64,000 nucleotides of DNA from Rhodococcus phenolicus (GTDB lineage: Bacteria; Actinomycetota; Actinomycetes; Mycobacteriales; Mycobacteriaceae). Position numbers and translations under genes: made by a program. Numbering within the stretch: the stretch's first letter is position 1; every line of letters begins with the position of its first letter. The stretch is taken from assembly GCF_001646785.1 (NCBI RefSeq), contig NZ_LRRH01000062.1:1-64000 (forward strand). The letters are read 5' to 3'. The notes beneath the pieces are model-generated. The model was not told where the DNA came from. It made no database searches and saw nothing but the letters and a program-made list of their open reading frames with translations. Below are positions 40,972 to 51,100 of the stretch, piece by piece.

Positions 40972-41020
40972 GGTGATGGTTCCCATCGCCCGGTCAGGCC
41001 GAAAATTGGTTCCCATCACC
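40972..41020. repeat. 49-bp palindromic repeat, copy 2
   Basis: Same length as the copy at 19644 and 34 of 49 positions identical on ungapped alignment. Ends GGTGATGG and TCCCATCACC are fully conserved, as is the GTCAG-x-CCG core. The inner arms are more diverged, so only about 8 bases pair perfectly. It also lies between convergent genes (sseA and the beta-propeller gene). Confidence 0.7.
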
Positions 41021-41100
41021 GTGAGCCACCACCGAACCTCGGCGATCCCGGGATCTACGACGGGCGAAACCTCGATCACGTCCGGGCGCGTCGTCGGATG

Positions 41101-42045
41101 TCAGCGGCACGCCGGCGCGGGCTCGATCATCGAGATGCTGCGGGACGGACCGTCGGACGTGTAGACGATGTGCGTTTCCGGGTCGACGACGGGGCTGCGC
41201 GGAGCATCACCGACCCGATGGGTGCGCACCAGTTCCATTGATTCCAGGTCGACTTCGGACACGGTGCCGGCGCTGAAGTTCGTGATGTACAGCGTCTGCC
41301 GGGCCGGATCGATCGCCGAGTCACCGCCGCCCTCGAATTCGACGGGGTGCGGCCCGGTGACGGTGTCGGTCACGGGGTCGATGACCGAGATCGTCTCGTC
41401 GTACCGATTCACGACGTAGATCGTCGGACCGGCGGGGTCGAGGACGAGATCGGGGGATCGCCCGACGGTGATATCGGTGATCACACCGCCGGTGGCGATA
41501 TCGATGACGGCGACTTTCCCTCCGGCCCAGTCGAGTTCACCGCCGATCGGAATCGGCACGTACAGTCGTCCTGCGATCACGGCGAAACCCCGGGAGACCT
41601 CCGGGTACTCGTTCTCGATCCGGAAGCGCGAGGTGACGACCCTGCGAACGGTGTCGATGACCGTGAATTCGTCCCCGGTCATCACATACAGTTCGTTCGC
41701 CGACGGATCGGCTCGGACGGCCCACGGTTCCTTCTCCACCGGGATCGTGGCCGTCACCGCCCGCGTCCGGGTGTCGACGACCGAGACGGTCTTCAGCGCG
41801 TAGTTGGCGACGTAGAGCTCGTGGTGGTCCGGTGCGATCGTCACGGCGGTCGCGTCCTCGACGCCGGGAATCGTCGCTGAAACACCGCCGCGGGCCGGAT
41901 CGACGACGTCGATCGTGCTGTCGCCGCCGATACCGGCCCTCGTCACCACGTAGATCGTGTGGGTCGCGGGGTCTATCGCCATCGAGCCGGGTCTTCGATC
42001 GTGCAGCGAAATGGTCGGCTCCGACGATATTTCCCCACCTGTCAC
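41101..42045 (-). CDS. YVTN-type beta-propeller protein
   Basis: 314 residues of about seven repeated blades, each with a TxxxYVxN-like strand (ELYVANYALKTVSVVDT, TIYVVNRYDETISVIDP, TLYITNFSAGTVSEVDL). Such propellers bind proteins or small ligands and are often extracytoplasmic. Here no signal peptide is visible from the GTG at 42045, which has GGAGGA about 7 bases upstream. It is probably cytoplasmic or exported by another route. It lies 130 bases downstream of the GH3 gene in the same direction. Confidence 0.82.
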   Translation of the reverse strand: MTGGEISSEPTISLHDRRPGSMAIDPATHTIYVVTRAGIGGDSTIDVVDPARGGVSATIPGVEDATAVTIAPDHHELYVANYALKTVSVVDTRTRAVTATIPVEKEPWAVRADPSANELYVMTGDEFTVIDTVRRVVTSRFRIENEYPEVSRGFAVIAGRLYVPIPIGGELDWAGGKVAVIDIATGGVITDITVGRSPDLVLDPAGPTIYVVNRYDETISVIDPVTDTVTGPHPVEFEGGGDSAIDPARQTLYITNFSAGTVSEVDLESMELVRTHRVGDAPRSPVVDPETHIVYTSDGPSRSISMIEPAPACR

Positions 42046-42175
42046 CGGTACTTCCTCCGCCCGTCATCGTATGAACGCCGGCCCCCCAGCCAGTGCTACC
42101 CGAACCAACCACATTGTGTGGTCGTGCACAGTCGGTCGAACGACCCACACGACTCGCACCCTACGGTGATCGCCT

Positions 42176-44428
42176 TCAACTGTCAGCGTTCGCGGCGTCG
42201 ATCAGTTGCCGAAGCTTCTCGCGATCGAAGCTGTCGCCGAGGAACCCGACCATCCGGCTCAGTGGCATCGACGCGGCCATCTTCAGCACGCTCGGATCCA
42301 GCGCCGGAGCCTCGCCGTCCCCGGTGAGCGATGCGAACGCCTCCATCACCAGGCCGGCGGCCACCGGGTCCGCCAGGACCTCACCGATCGACGAATCCAG
42401 CGACAACGGAATCCGCACCTCGTCGCCGGTCACCTCGACCGTGGAGGTGGCGCGGATGTCACGGCTCGACGCCCCGATCTCGACCGTGTAGGTGCCGCCC
42501 TCGACGACCCAGGCGTCGATGCGGGTGTCCCAGTAGCCGAGGTCGGCGCGACGCACCGGGATCCGCACCTCCCGGGACTCACCGGCCGCCAGGTGCACCT
42601 TCGCGAAGCCCTTCAGCTCGCGGGGCGCCCGCGCCACCGCGGAACCGGGAAGACCGACATAGACCTGCACGACCTCTGCGCCGGCCCGGTCACCCGTATT
42701 GGTGACGGTGACTGTCACGGTCATCCCGTCGTCGCCGAACACCGTGGCGTCGCTGTACTCGAAGGTGGTGTAGGACAAGCCGAATCCGAACGGGTACGAC
42801 ACGTCGAGCTGCCGGGCGTCGTACCACCGGTAGCCGACGTGCAGGCCCTCGCCGTAGCGGACACGGCCGTGCTCGCCGGGGAAGTTTCCGTGCGCGGCGG
42901 TGTCCTCGATGCGCAGCGGGATGGTCTCCGCCAGTCGCGCCGACGGATTGACCACCCCGTAGAGCACGTCGGCGAGACCGCCGCCGCCCGCCTGCCCGAG
43001 CAGCCAGCCTTCCACGATCGCAGGCACCCGGTTCGCGAAACCGGACAGCCGGACCACGCCGCCGTTGGACAGCACGACGACGGTGTCCGGGTTCGCCCTG
43101 ACCACCGCGTCGAGCAACTCCACCTGTGAGGCAGGCAGTTCCAGGTCGTCGCGGTCGAAACCTTCCGACTCCAGCTCGGCGGGCACTCCGAGGAACAACA
43201 ACACCGTGTCCGCTGCCGAGGCCACCGCGGTCGCCTCGGCGGTCAGATCGGGTGACGCGGAGCCGTCGGACCCGTAACCCGGAGCGAACGGCACGTCGGT
43301 GGCCGCGAGTGTCCGGATCTCGTCGAGGGCGTTGTCCAGTCGCGTCGGGTTGATCCGCGACGACCCGGCGCCCTGGTAGCGCGGCGTGCGCGCGAGTTCG
43401 CCGATCACCGCGACGTTCGTATCGGCGGACAGGGGGAGTACGCCACCTTCGTTGCGCAGCAGCACGACCGACGCCGCAGCGGCCTCCCGCGCCAGCGCGT
43501 GGTGTGCGTCCGCGTCGTAGGTGGCGTCCGGCTGCGCGCCGGTGACGGCCTTGCGTACCAGTTCGACGACCCGCCCGGCCGCAGTGTCGAGCACCGACTC
43601 GTCGAGGGTGCCTGCGCGTACCGCGGCGACGATCTCGGCGTCGGTGCGGCCGCCGGTCGACGGCATCTCCAGATCCAGACCCGCCGTCAGCGCAGCGACC
43701 CGATCGGCGACCGCGCCCCAGTCGCTGACGACGACACCGTCGAATCCCCACTCGTCGCGCAGCACCTCGGTGAGCAGCCACCGGTTCTCCGACGCGTACA
43801 CGCCGTTGATGCGGTTGTAGGAGCACATCACCGTCCACGGCTGCGCCTCCTCGACGACCCGCTGGAAGCCGCGCAGGTAGATCTCCCGCAGTGGTCGCGG
43901 ATCGACGTCCGCCGAGACCCGCATCCGGTCGGTCTCCTGATTGTTCGCCGCGTAGTGCTTGAGCGACGCCCCCACACCCTGCGACTGCAGTCCGCGCACC
44001 AACGCGGCCCCGAGCGCCCCGGACAACACAGGATCTTCCGACAGGTACTCGAAGTTGCGTCCGCACAACGGGGTTCGCTTGATGTTGATACCCGGTCCGA
44101 GGAGGACCCCGACCTGCTCGGCACGGGCCTCGGTACCCAGCGCAACCCCGACCCGCTCCAGCAGCTCGGGATCGAACGTGCCCCCCAACGCCACCGCGGG
44201 CGGGAAGCAGGTCGCGGGCACCGCGTCGCCGAGACCCAGATGGTCGCCGCCACCGGTCTGCTTGCGGACCCCGTGCGGGCCGTCCGTCAACATGATCGAC
44301 GGGATCCCGGCACGCTCGACCGGCTCGGTGAACCAGAAGTTCAGACCACTCGTCATTGACGCCTTCTCCTCCGGCGTGAGGTCGGCGACGATGTCGGCGG
44401 TCGGACGGTCGATCCATGTCTCGGTCAT
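42176..44428 (-). CDS. Glycoside hydrolase family 3 (beta-glucosidase-like)
   Basis: 750 residues from ATG 44428, with GAGGAGC 5 bases upstream. The GH3 N-terminal barrel is shown by KHYAANNQETDRMRVSADVD and the nucleophile aspartate in GVVVSDWGAVAD (about residue 235). The C-terminal GH3 domain and a fibronectin type III-like domain follow (VTVTVTNTGDRAGAEVVQVY). There is no signal peptide, so it probably acts on imported or internal glycosides. Substrate unknown: glucose, xylose and other beta-glycosides are all possible for GH3. Confidence 0.9.
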   Translation of the reverse strand: MTETWIDRPTADIVADLTPEEKASMTSGLNFWFTEPVERAGIPSIMLTDGPHGVRKQTGGGDHLGLGDAVPATCFPPAVALGGTFDPELLERVGVALGTEARAEQVGVLLGPGINIKRTPLCGRNFEYLSEDPVLSGALGAALVRGLQSQGVGASLKHYAANNQETDRMRVSADVDPRPLREIYLRGFQRVVEEAQPWTVMCSYNRINGVYASENRWLLTEVLRDEWGFDGVVVSDWGAVADRVAALTAGLDLEMPSTGGRTDAEIVAAVRAGTLDESVLDTAAGRVVELVRKAVTGAQPDATYDADAHHALAREAAAASVVLLRNEGGVLPLSADTNVAVIGELARTPRYQGAGSSRINPTRLDNALDEIRTLAATDVPFAPGYGSDGSASPDLTAEATAVASAADTVLLFLGVPAELESEGFDRDDLELPASQVELLDAVVRANPDTVVVLSNGGVVRLSGFANRVPAIVEGWLLGQAGGGGLADVLYGVVNPSARLAETIPLRIEDTAAHGNFPGEHGRVRYGEGLHVGYRWYDARQLDVSYPFGFGLSYTTFEYSDATVFGDDGMTVTVTVTNTGDRAGAEVVQVYVGLPGSAVARAPRELKGFAKVHLAAGESREVRIPVRRADLGYWDTRIDAWVVEGGTYTVEIGASSRDIRATSTVEVTGDEVRIPLSLDSSIGEVLADPVAAGLVMEAFASLTGDGEAPALDPSVLKMAASMPLSRMVGFLGDSFDREKLRQLIDAANADS

Positions 44429-44522
44429 GTTGCTCCTCGCGTCCGGCAATTCCCCGTACGGTAACGCCGGTCGAGTCCGAAACGACAGAGCGAAATGCCG
44501 TCGGCGCATCGTGACGATGCCG

Positions 44523-45311
44523 TCACTGCGGTTGCGCGGGTCCGATCCATTCGGGGTATTGCTGTGCGACGGGGAGGCCTGGGGTGACCGTACCTGCCGG
44601 TATATGGACGTAACCGTCCACCGTGGTGGAGCCGGGATAGCGTTGGAGCCACCAGTCGGTGCATGCCGGTGCCGCTGTGTTCCGGTCTCGTCCACCGGTG
44701 CGGAGCTGGGTGATGCGCCAGCTGTCGAAGACGTTCCAGTCGGGGACGCGCCGTGCCCGGGGATCGGATGTTTCCGGGGAAGTGTCCGGGATGCCGGGAA
44801 GTCCGGGGGTGTCGCCGGTGTTGCGCAGGCTCACCACCCATGAGAAGCCGACCCACGATTGTTCCGATCTGGTGACCGATGTGGTTTTGTCCTCGTCGTC
44901 GCATACTTCCGCGGTGATTTCGGTGGGGGTCTCGGTGAGATCGGCGATGTGGTAGCGAGTGGTCCACGGGCCGGCGCCTCCGTTTCCGGAACCGTTCGGG
45001 ACGAGGTCGGTCCAGATTTCCGAGCCGTCGATGCGGCGGCGGTCGCCGAACGACTCGAGGTAGCCGGGGAATGTGGTGCCGATCGAGTAGAGGGCGGCGT
45101 ACTGACCGGCTTCGAGCGACGCGCGGACGAGTTCCGCGCCGCGGCCGAACAGGTCGATACCGGGTTCCGCGGACCACACCTGTGAGTAGGGGACGTTTTG
45201 ATCCGGTGTCGGTCGGGTCGTCATCGGAACAGTAGTGTCGGAGGCTTGAGTGCAAGCGCTGGTGAGCATGCACAGTGTTACAGCAAGGATCGCTGTTCGA
45301 CGTCTAGCCAT
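44523..45311 (-). CDS. Lipoprotein of the WXG module
   Basis: 262 residues. ATG 45311 overlaps the stop of the large WXG gene by 8 bases, so it is coupled to it. Lipoprotein signal: ARRRTAILAVTLCMLTSAC with the lipidated cysteine at residue 20. The mature part has many tryptophans and conserved-looking blocks (GYLESFGDRRRIDG, WVGFSWVVSLRN) but no domain I know. By its position it may anchor or assist the WXG protein at the membrane. Confidence 0.8.
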   Translation of the reverse strand: MARRRTAILAVTLCMLTSACTQASDTTVPMTTRPTPDQNVPYSQVWSAEPGIDLFGRGAELVRASLEAGQYAALYSIGTTFPGYLESFGDRRRIDGSEIWTDLVPNGSGNGGAGPWTTRYHIADLTETPTEITAEVCDDEDKTTSVTRSEQSWVGFSWVVSLRNTGDTPGLPGIPDTSPETSDPRARRVPDWNVFDSWRITQLRTGGRDRNTAAPACTDWWLQRYPGSTTVDGYVHIPAGTVTPGLPVAQQYPEWIGPAQPQ

Positions 45312-47589
45312 CGTTGAGTACCACCGTGTCGTATCCATCCTTGATTGCAGTGCCGTGTCCGTTCTCGGGATCTCCCAACTTGTTGAACATCTCGCGAACG
45401 ACCCATTCCAGTCTTCTTTCATCGCCGTTGATGCCGTCAGTCCTCAGCAGCTCGTCGTACGGTAGAAGTTTTCCGTTGCTGTCGACGTAATCGGCGTATT
45501 TCGACCCTGCCGCGAATGGGATCTCGTCGGCGGCGGCAAGCGAAAGATAGTAGTGGTCCTCGAAGTTGGGTGCGCTGAGTTCGGCTTGTTGTTCGGGCTC
45601 CGGTTCCTTGCCGATGTACATCTCCTTGAGCGGATCACCGCCCGCTGCGATTGCTGTCGAGACGATCTCGCCGATCGGGGTTTTCCCGAGCGCGTACGAT
45701 CCGATTTCCTTCACCGCGTCGTAGGCGGCGGACTTCCGGTCGTAGATTTCCTTCTGTTGCTCGGCCTGATCGTGGAATCGGTCCTGGGTGGCCAGCATCA
45801 GACCGCGGTCGCTCAACCCGAGGAGGCGTCCGGCAGTCGTCAGATTTCCGGTCGTTCCGGGCGAGTACGGGTCCTGTCCGTACCGTGTCTCGGCTGCCGC
45901 AGTCTCGGCGTAGGCACGAGCGAGGAAGTGCCGTCCGGCCTCCTCGTCGGTGTTCAGTGCCGCGAAGACGTTCGCGGAGCCGCGGAAGCTGTTGTTGTCC
46001 TTCGGGTCCGCCCAGCCGGAGCTGTCGAAGCCGGGGAGGTTCTCCGGATGTGCGCCGGCAAGGGCGGGGATGTACGGGCTCATCGAATGGGAAACCGACC
46101 GAACGAGGTCCGCATTGACTTGCCCGATCGATTCCCCGTCGGTCCCCGGGATGCTCGACAACAGTTTCCACGACGACTCTTCGCTCATGGCGCGAGCCAC
46201 CGCCGACATGATCGCGCCACTTCGGCCGGCATCCGCGACGTCGACAGGGTCGGCGGGGTCGCCGACCGTGCTTTCGGTTTCGTCGAACGCGAACAATGCG
46301 GACACTGCTTTCCCGTCGTCGGGCCACTGGTGAACCAGCACGTCGCGAACGAAGTCCCCGCCGTGCCCCGGATCGGTGACGACCTGTTCGACAGCGGCAC
46401 GATCATCGGCGACCGCGGCGAAGATCGGTTCGGTGAGCGTGAGGTCGTCGGATCCGGAGCCGTCGGCGGTGAAGATCCGGAACTGCGCATCGGGATTCTG
46501 CAGATGCGCCACCTGGGCGTCGAGATACTGCCGGCCGACATCGAGGAGCCCGCGATCCAACGCCGACCCGTTGCGGTAGTCGGCATCGCCGGCCGCGACA
46601 ATTCCGGCGATCGCCTGATTGTCCGCGACCCCGTTCAACTCGGTGCTCGCGAAGAAGCGATCCCCGGTGAACACGGTGTCCCTGACGACGAGGTCGTCGC
46701 GTGTCAGCGACTCGCGGATGCCGTCGGGAAGGAGGTCGAGGCTGCCGTGCGTGGGCACTTCGGGATCACCGCCGGTCGCGACCGTCACGGTGTCTGTGGA
46801 GATGAGCTGCAGGGTGTTGGACAGAGCGGTTCGCGCGTCCGGGGGAAGACTCGACACCAGGCGATCGATCTCCTCCGGACCGCGACCGTCGAGTGATCTG
46901 CTGATCGTGTTCAGGTACTCCATCTGCGACGCCGGGATCGCGACCGTCGCCCCGCTCTGCAGGCCGGCGAGTTGTTCGGGTGTCAACGCGCCGGCTTCGA
47001 CGAGCCGCCGTACCGCTTCCGGACTCAACGTGCCCTCGGCCAGAGCGGCCGCGTCGCGCCGCCCCTGATCGGATCCGAGCGCGGCGGCCGCCGTGAACAC
47101 GATCCGCAGGTCCTCGCGCGCCGCGTTCAGGTTCTGTTCGAGGTCGCGGTCGGCGGTTTCCGCTGCCCGGGCTGCGATGAGCAGATCCTCCTGCAGTGCG
47201 ACCCGGATCGGTTCGCGGTCCGGGTCTTCTGCGGGATCGAGCACCGCGAGTCCGTCCGTGACCACGAAGCACTGCTCCTGTGCAGATGCGATGAGATCGC
47301 GGGCACGCCGCAACGGTCCGTCGATCGCGTAGAAGCCCTGACGCATAGTGCCTGCCAGCGCTTCGACTCGATCCGCGAGACCGATCGCGGTCTTGTGGTC
47401 GTCGGAAGCACGGTCCTGCACGGCCTCTGCCGTGGTGCCCTCCCAGTACTGGCCTTCGACCTTCACGACCGACTCCACGTACTTCCCGAACAGGCCCTCG
47501 ACCGACGACGCCAACGTGCACCACGCGTCGGCGAGCGCGGTCAGCGCGCCGGGGTTCCACTCGTCGATCTGCTGCTTGGTCGGGCTCAC
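45304..47589 (-). CDS. Large WXG-domain protein, candidate type VII secretion substrate
   Basis: 761 residues from GTG 47589, in a GTGA overlap with the EspC-like gene. Residues 1-100 form a WXG100-like helical hairpin with the W-E-G turn at 49-51 (EGQYWEGTTAEAV). Residues about 100-230 are helical. The rest (about 230-760) is a large acidic globular part with no signal peptide and no toxin motif I recognise. Mycobacterial proteins with such a layout and an EspC-like partner are often labelled TPR-region proteins; that comparison is from memory. No esx core genes are in the window. Confidence 0.75.
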   Translation of the reverse strand: MSPTKQQIDEWNPGALTALADAWCTLASSVEGLFGKYVESVVKVEGQYWEGTTAEAVQDRASDDHKTAIGLADRVEALAGTMRQGFYAIDGPLRRARDLIASAQEQCFVVTDGLAVLDPAEDPDREPIRVALQEDLLIAARAAETADRDLEQNLNAAREDLRIVFTAAAALGSDQGRRDAAALAEGTLSPEAVRRLVEAGALTPEQLAGLQSGATVAIPASQMEYLNTISRSLDGRGPEEIDRLVSSLPPDARTALSNTLQLISTDTVTVATGGDPEVPTHGSLDLLPDGIRESLTRDDLVVRDTVFTGDRFFASTELNGVADNQAIAGIVAAGDADYRNGSALDRGLLDVGRQYLDAQVAHLQNPDAQFRIFTADGSGSDDLTLTEPIFAAVADDRAAVEQVVTDPGHGGDFVRDVLVHQWPDDGKAVSALFAFDETESTVGDPADPVDVADAGRSGAIMSAVARAMSEESSWKLLSSIPGTDGESIGQVNADLVRSVSHSMSPYIPALAGAHPENLPGFDSSGWADPKDNNSFRGSANVFAALNTDEEAGRHFLARAYAETAAAETRYGQDPYSPGTTGNLTTAGRLLGLSDRGLMLATQDRFHDQAEQQKEIYDRKSAAYDAVKEIGSYALGKTPIGEIVSTAIAAGGDPLKEMYIGKEPEPEQQAELSAPNFEDHYYLSLAAADEIPFAAGSKYADYVDSNGKLLPYDELLRTDGINGDERRLEWVVREMFNKLGDPENGHGTAIKDGYDTVVLNDG

Positions 47590-47930
47590 GCGCCGGTCTC
47601 CGTGGTCCAGTCGCCCGTCGACGACAGATACGCCGCGGCCAATTCGGCGACGGCGTCGTCCTCCCGGTTGCGATACGCCTCGATGGACGACCTCATGACG
47701 TTCGAGGTTTCCTCGAACCGTTCGGTGACCGCGGGAACGAGTGCCGCGTCCAAGAGGTCGGTGGAAATGCTCGACGCGGCCAGCACCGACGGCATGATGC
47801 CGCCGGGCCCGGCGGCATGCGGCCCGGCCGCCGGTCCGACGGTCAGTGCCGCGGCGTCCTTGGCGAGAGCCCCCAACTCGCCGGCCAATACTTCCAGTCG
47901 TTCCAGATCGACCTTCAAAATGTCGCGCAT
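47586..47930 (-). CDS. EspC-like (ESX-associated) small protein
   Basis: 114 residues from ATG 47930; the frame is open a little upstream. A helix (KVDLERLEVLAGELGALAKD) is followed by a glycine/alanine-rich linker and a second long helix with YRNRE, a Y-x3-E sequence that fits the general type VII secretion signal (YxxxD/E). Such small proteins pair with a WXG partner for export. The next gene is such a partner. First gene of the three-gene module; divergent from the helicase gene. Confidence 0.75.
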   Translation of the reverse strand: MRDILKVDLERLEVLAGELGALAKDAAALTVGPAAGPHAAGPGGIMPSVLAASSISTDLLDAALVPAVTERFEETSNVMRSSIEAYRNREDDAVAELAAAYLSSTGDWTTETGA

Positions 47931-48118
47931 CGTGCCCCCCCTGCTCAACGCCGGGGAGGACAGTAGCATTCGGGCAAAGCGGGAGTCGGCTCGACGATCT
48001 GGTCTCGGGTTGTCCGTGTCGGCGGCAGGTCGACCGGCGTGCGGCGGGACCGGACACGGACGTGTCGGTGACAGTTCCTAAGGTGGTCTTGCCCGTTTCC
48101 GTCGACGGGTGGAAGCGG

Positions 48119-51100
48119 GTGAGTGGAGTGGGTGCCGAGTCGAGGGAGAACGATCCCGAACTGCGGGATCGCGTGCAACGCCTGCTCGCCTTCTTGTCCG
48201 AGCTCGTCAGGGCCCGCAGCGCGCCCGTCCGAGTCCTCGGCAAGCACCGTGCCGTGTTGTCCCTGGACGAGGGGAACCTCGATGTCGGCCTCAGTGCGGA
48301 TGCCGCGGCAGGCGACGTCGTCCTCCGCGCGCGGCGTGTTCAGCTCGAAGACCCACCGAGACCTCCCGAGGTGCTCGCGATGTATGTGCACGGGGCGATC
48401 GGCGATTCCACCGTCGAACCGACTCTTGACCCGCAGGCCCCGGGCGGTATCGACGGCTTCGACACCTGGCTCACGGAATGGCGGGCCTGGGCAGCCGCCG
48501 ATCGCGAACGCCGCCCCGCGTCGGAGCTCTACACCTTCCTGCAGCGCGCGATGCTCGACCTCGAAGCCCAACCGGAGTCGCTGGAGCTCGTCGTCGCCTC
48601 GGGGTTGCTGCAGCTCTCCGCAGATGTGGCAGGGGAGCGGGTGTGCACTCACCTGATCACGCAGTCCACCGTCGTCGAACGCCACGCGGAGTCCGGCGAC
48701 CTGCTGGTCCGGTTGAATCCCGACGCCGGCCCGTCGCTCGAAGACACCCAGCTCCTCACCGGGCTCGAGGTGTTCGAGCCCTCCACCACCCGCAACCTGC
48801 ACGAATCCCTGGCAACCCAGGTCGCGTCACCGGTCGATCCCGCGGCCCGGGCGTTCTTCAAGGACTGGGCCGACCGCGCGCTCACCCTCCACGTCGACGT
48901 CGTCGACCGCGCCGACGAAACACCGTCGTCCGGCGCATTCCTGACGCCGTCGCCCGCGCTGGTGCTGCGTAAACGCGGCGCCTCTGCGCTCATCGAGTAC
49001 TACACCCGCATGACCGAGGCCGTCGCCGACGAGGCGAACCCGGTGCCGCTCGGCCTGGCACAGCTCGTCGAAGCGATCGAACCGGCCGACCGTGTCGCAT
49101 GGCTCGACCGCATCGGCATGTCGTCCGCCCGGCTCGCCGACGACCCGCTGTTCCCGCTGCCCGCGAACGAGGAGCAGTGCGACATCATCGACCGCTTCAC
49201 CGGCGACATCGGCGTCGTGGTCGAAGGCCCCCCGGGTACCGGCAAGACCCACACCATCGCCAACCTCGTCTCCGCGTTGCTGGCGCGTGGACAACGCGTG
49301 CTGGTCACGAGCGAGAAGGCGCAGGCACTGCGCGTCCTCCGCGACATGCTGCCGCCGGAACTGCAGGAGCTGTGCGTGTCGGTGACCGATGCGGCGCGCG
49401 GCGGGTCCGAGGAGCTCAACCGCAGCGTCAGCGAGATCGCCACCCGCAAAGCGCAATTCAACCAGCGACGTGCGGCGCAGCGCATCGCCGACCTCACCAC
49501 GCAACGCGACGATGCGCTGAACCGTCGAGCGATGCTGACCGAACGGATCCGGCAGAACCGCGAGCAGGAGACGGTCACCCACCCCGAGGTCGCCGCCGGC
49601 TACGGCGGGACGGTCGCGTCGATCGTCCGTCAGGTCCGGGCACAGGAATCCCGGCACGGATGGCTCCCCGTTCCGCTCCTCACCGACACACCACCGCTGA
49701 CCGTCGAAGAATTCCAGGTCCTTCTCTCACATCACCAGCGGTCGGATGTCGACCGCGCCCGGCGCCGATTCCAGGTCTTCCCGGAGCTGTCTCTGCCCAC
49801 CCAACGCGAACTGCAGTACGCGTGTGACGCGGTCGCGCAGGCACCGTCCGCCGCGGCGGGCAGTGACATGCCTGGACTGCTGCAGATACTCGACGGTGCG
49901 TCACCCGATGTGCTCGCCACTGTCCGTGTTCTCTGCGAACAACTGCAGGGTGCCCTGCAGGACGCGGAACGACTCGACCCGCGATTCCAGCGCGTGGCCG
50001 ACGCAGTCCTGTCGGGTCGGGCACAGCACCTGTGGGGAAAGACCGCCGAGTTGGCGAACCTCGTGCAGGCCGCACAGGAGGCCGACCGGTTCGTCGGCGC
50101 CACCTCAGTGGAGACGCCGGTGACAGGGCGACAGGCCTTCGAGGCCTACGACGCGCTCGCCCGCAAGCTGGATGCGGGGGACACGTGGCGTACCGGTTTC
50201 ACCCGGTTCCGGAGGAGCGACGAACAATCCGCCGTGGAGGAGCTCGGTGAGCTCGCGACCGTCGACGGGGTCCCGGCCACCACCGCCCACACCGCCCGGA
50301 TCGTCGCCGAGCACCTGCGTGCCCTCGACGCGGTCCGGGTGGTGGCGATCATCCTCCACGATCTCGGCATCGACGTCCCGCTCGACGAGTCGCGCAGCCG
50401 TGCCGTCGGCACCCTGGCCTTCATCGCCCGGGACCGCGCCATTGTCGACAACCTCGTCGCCCGGGCACGGGACGTCGAGCTGGCGTTGCGGGAGATCAAC
50501 CCCGGTGCACCGCGGATCGCGAGCGCCGAACAGGCGCGATTCCTGGCGCAGTCGGCGCGGGCCATCGCCGCGGCAGGCACGGCGGAAGCGAGCAGGACCT
50601 GGCTCGAATCCGTCGGCATGCACGTGCGCGGCGAGATAGCCGGGGGCGCGTCGCCCGAGGGTCGTGCGCTGGCACGGGCCTTCCACGACGCGGACTTCGA
50701 CGGCATCAACACAGCGCTGGACGCCTGGGATCGTGCCGCCGGCGAACACCGTGAAGAGCTCGAACTCGTATCCCTGCACGCGCGATTGACCGAGGCCGCA
50801 CCGGCACTGGCGCACGCCATCGGCGACAACCCGTCGCTACCGGAATGGCCGGCCCGACTCGCCGACATCGAGCGAGCGTGGGCGTGGCGTCGCGCCGAAC
50901 AATGGGTGCGGGACTACCACGAGCACCGCGACGACGGACAGTTCGATCGCGACCTCGACGAAGTCGAGCAGGACATCGCGCGGCTCACCGCGCAGCTCGC
51001 TGCGGAGAAGTCGTGGAGCGCGTGCCTCGACCGCACGACCGCCGAGCAGGTCCAGGCGCTGCATTCGTACCGCGACCACGTCGTGAGCATCGGCAAGGGC

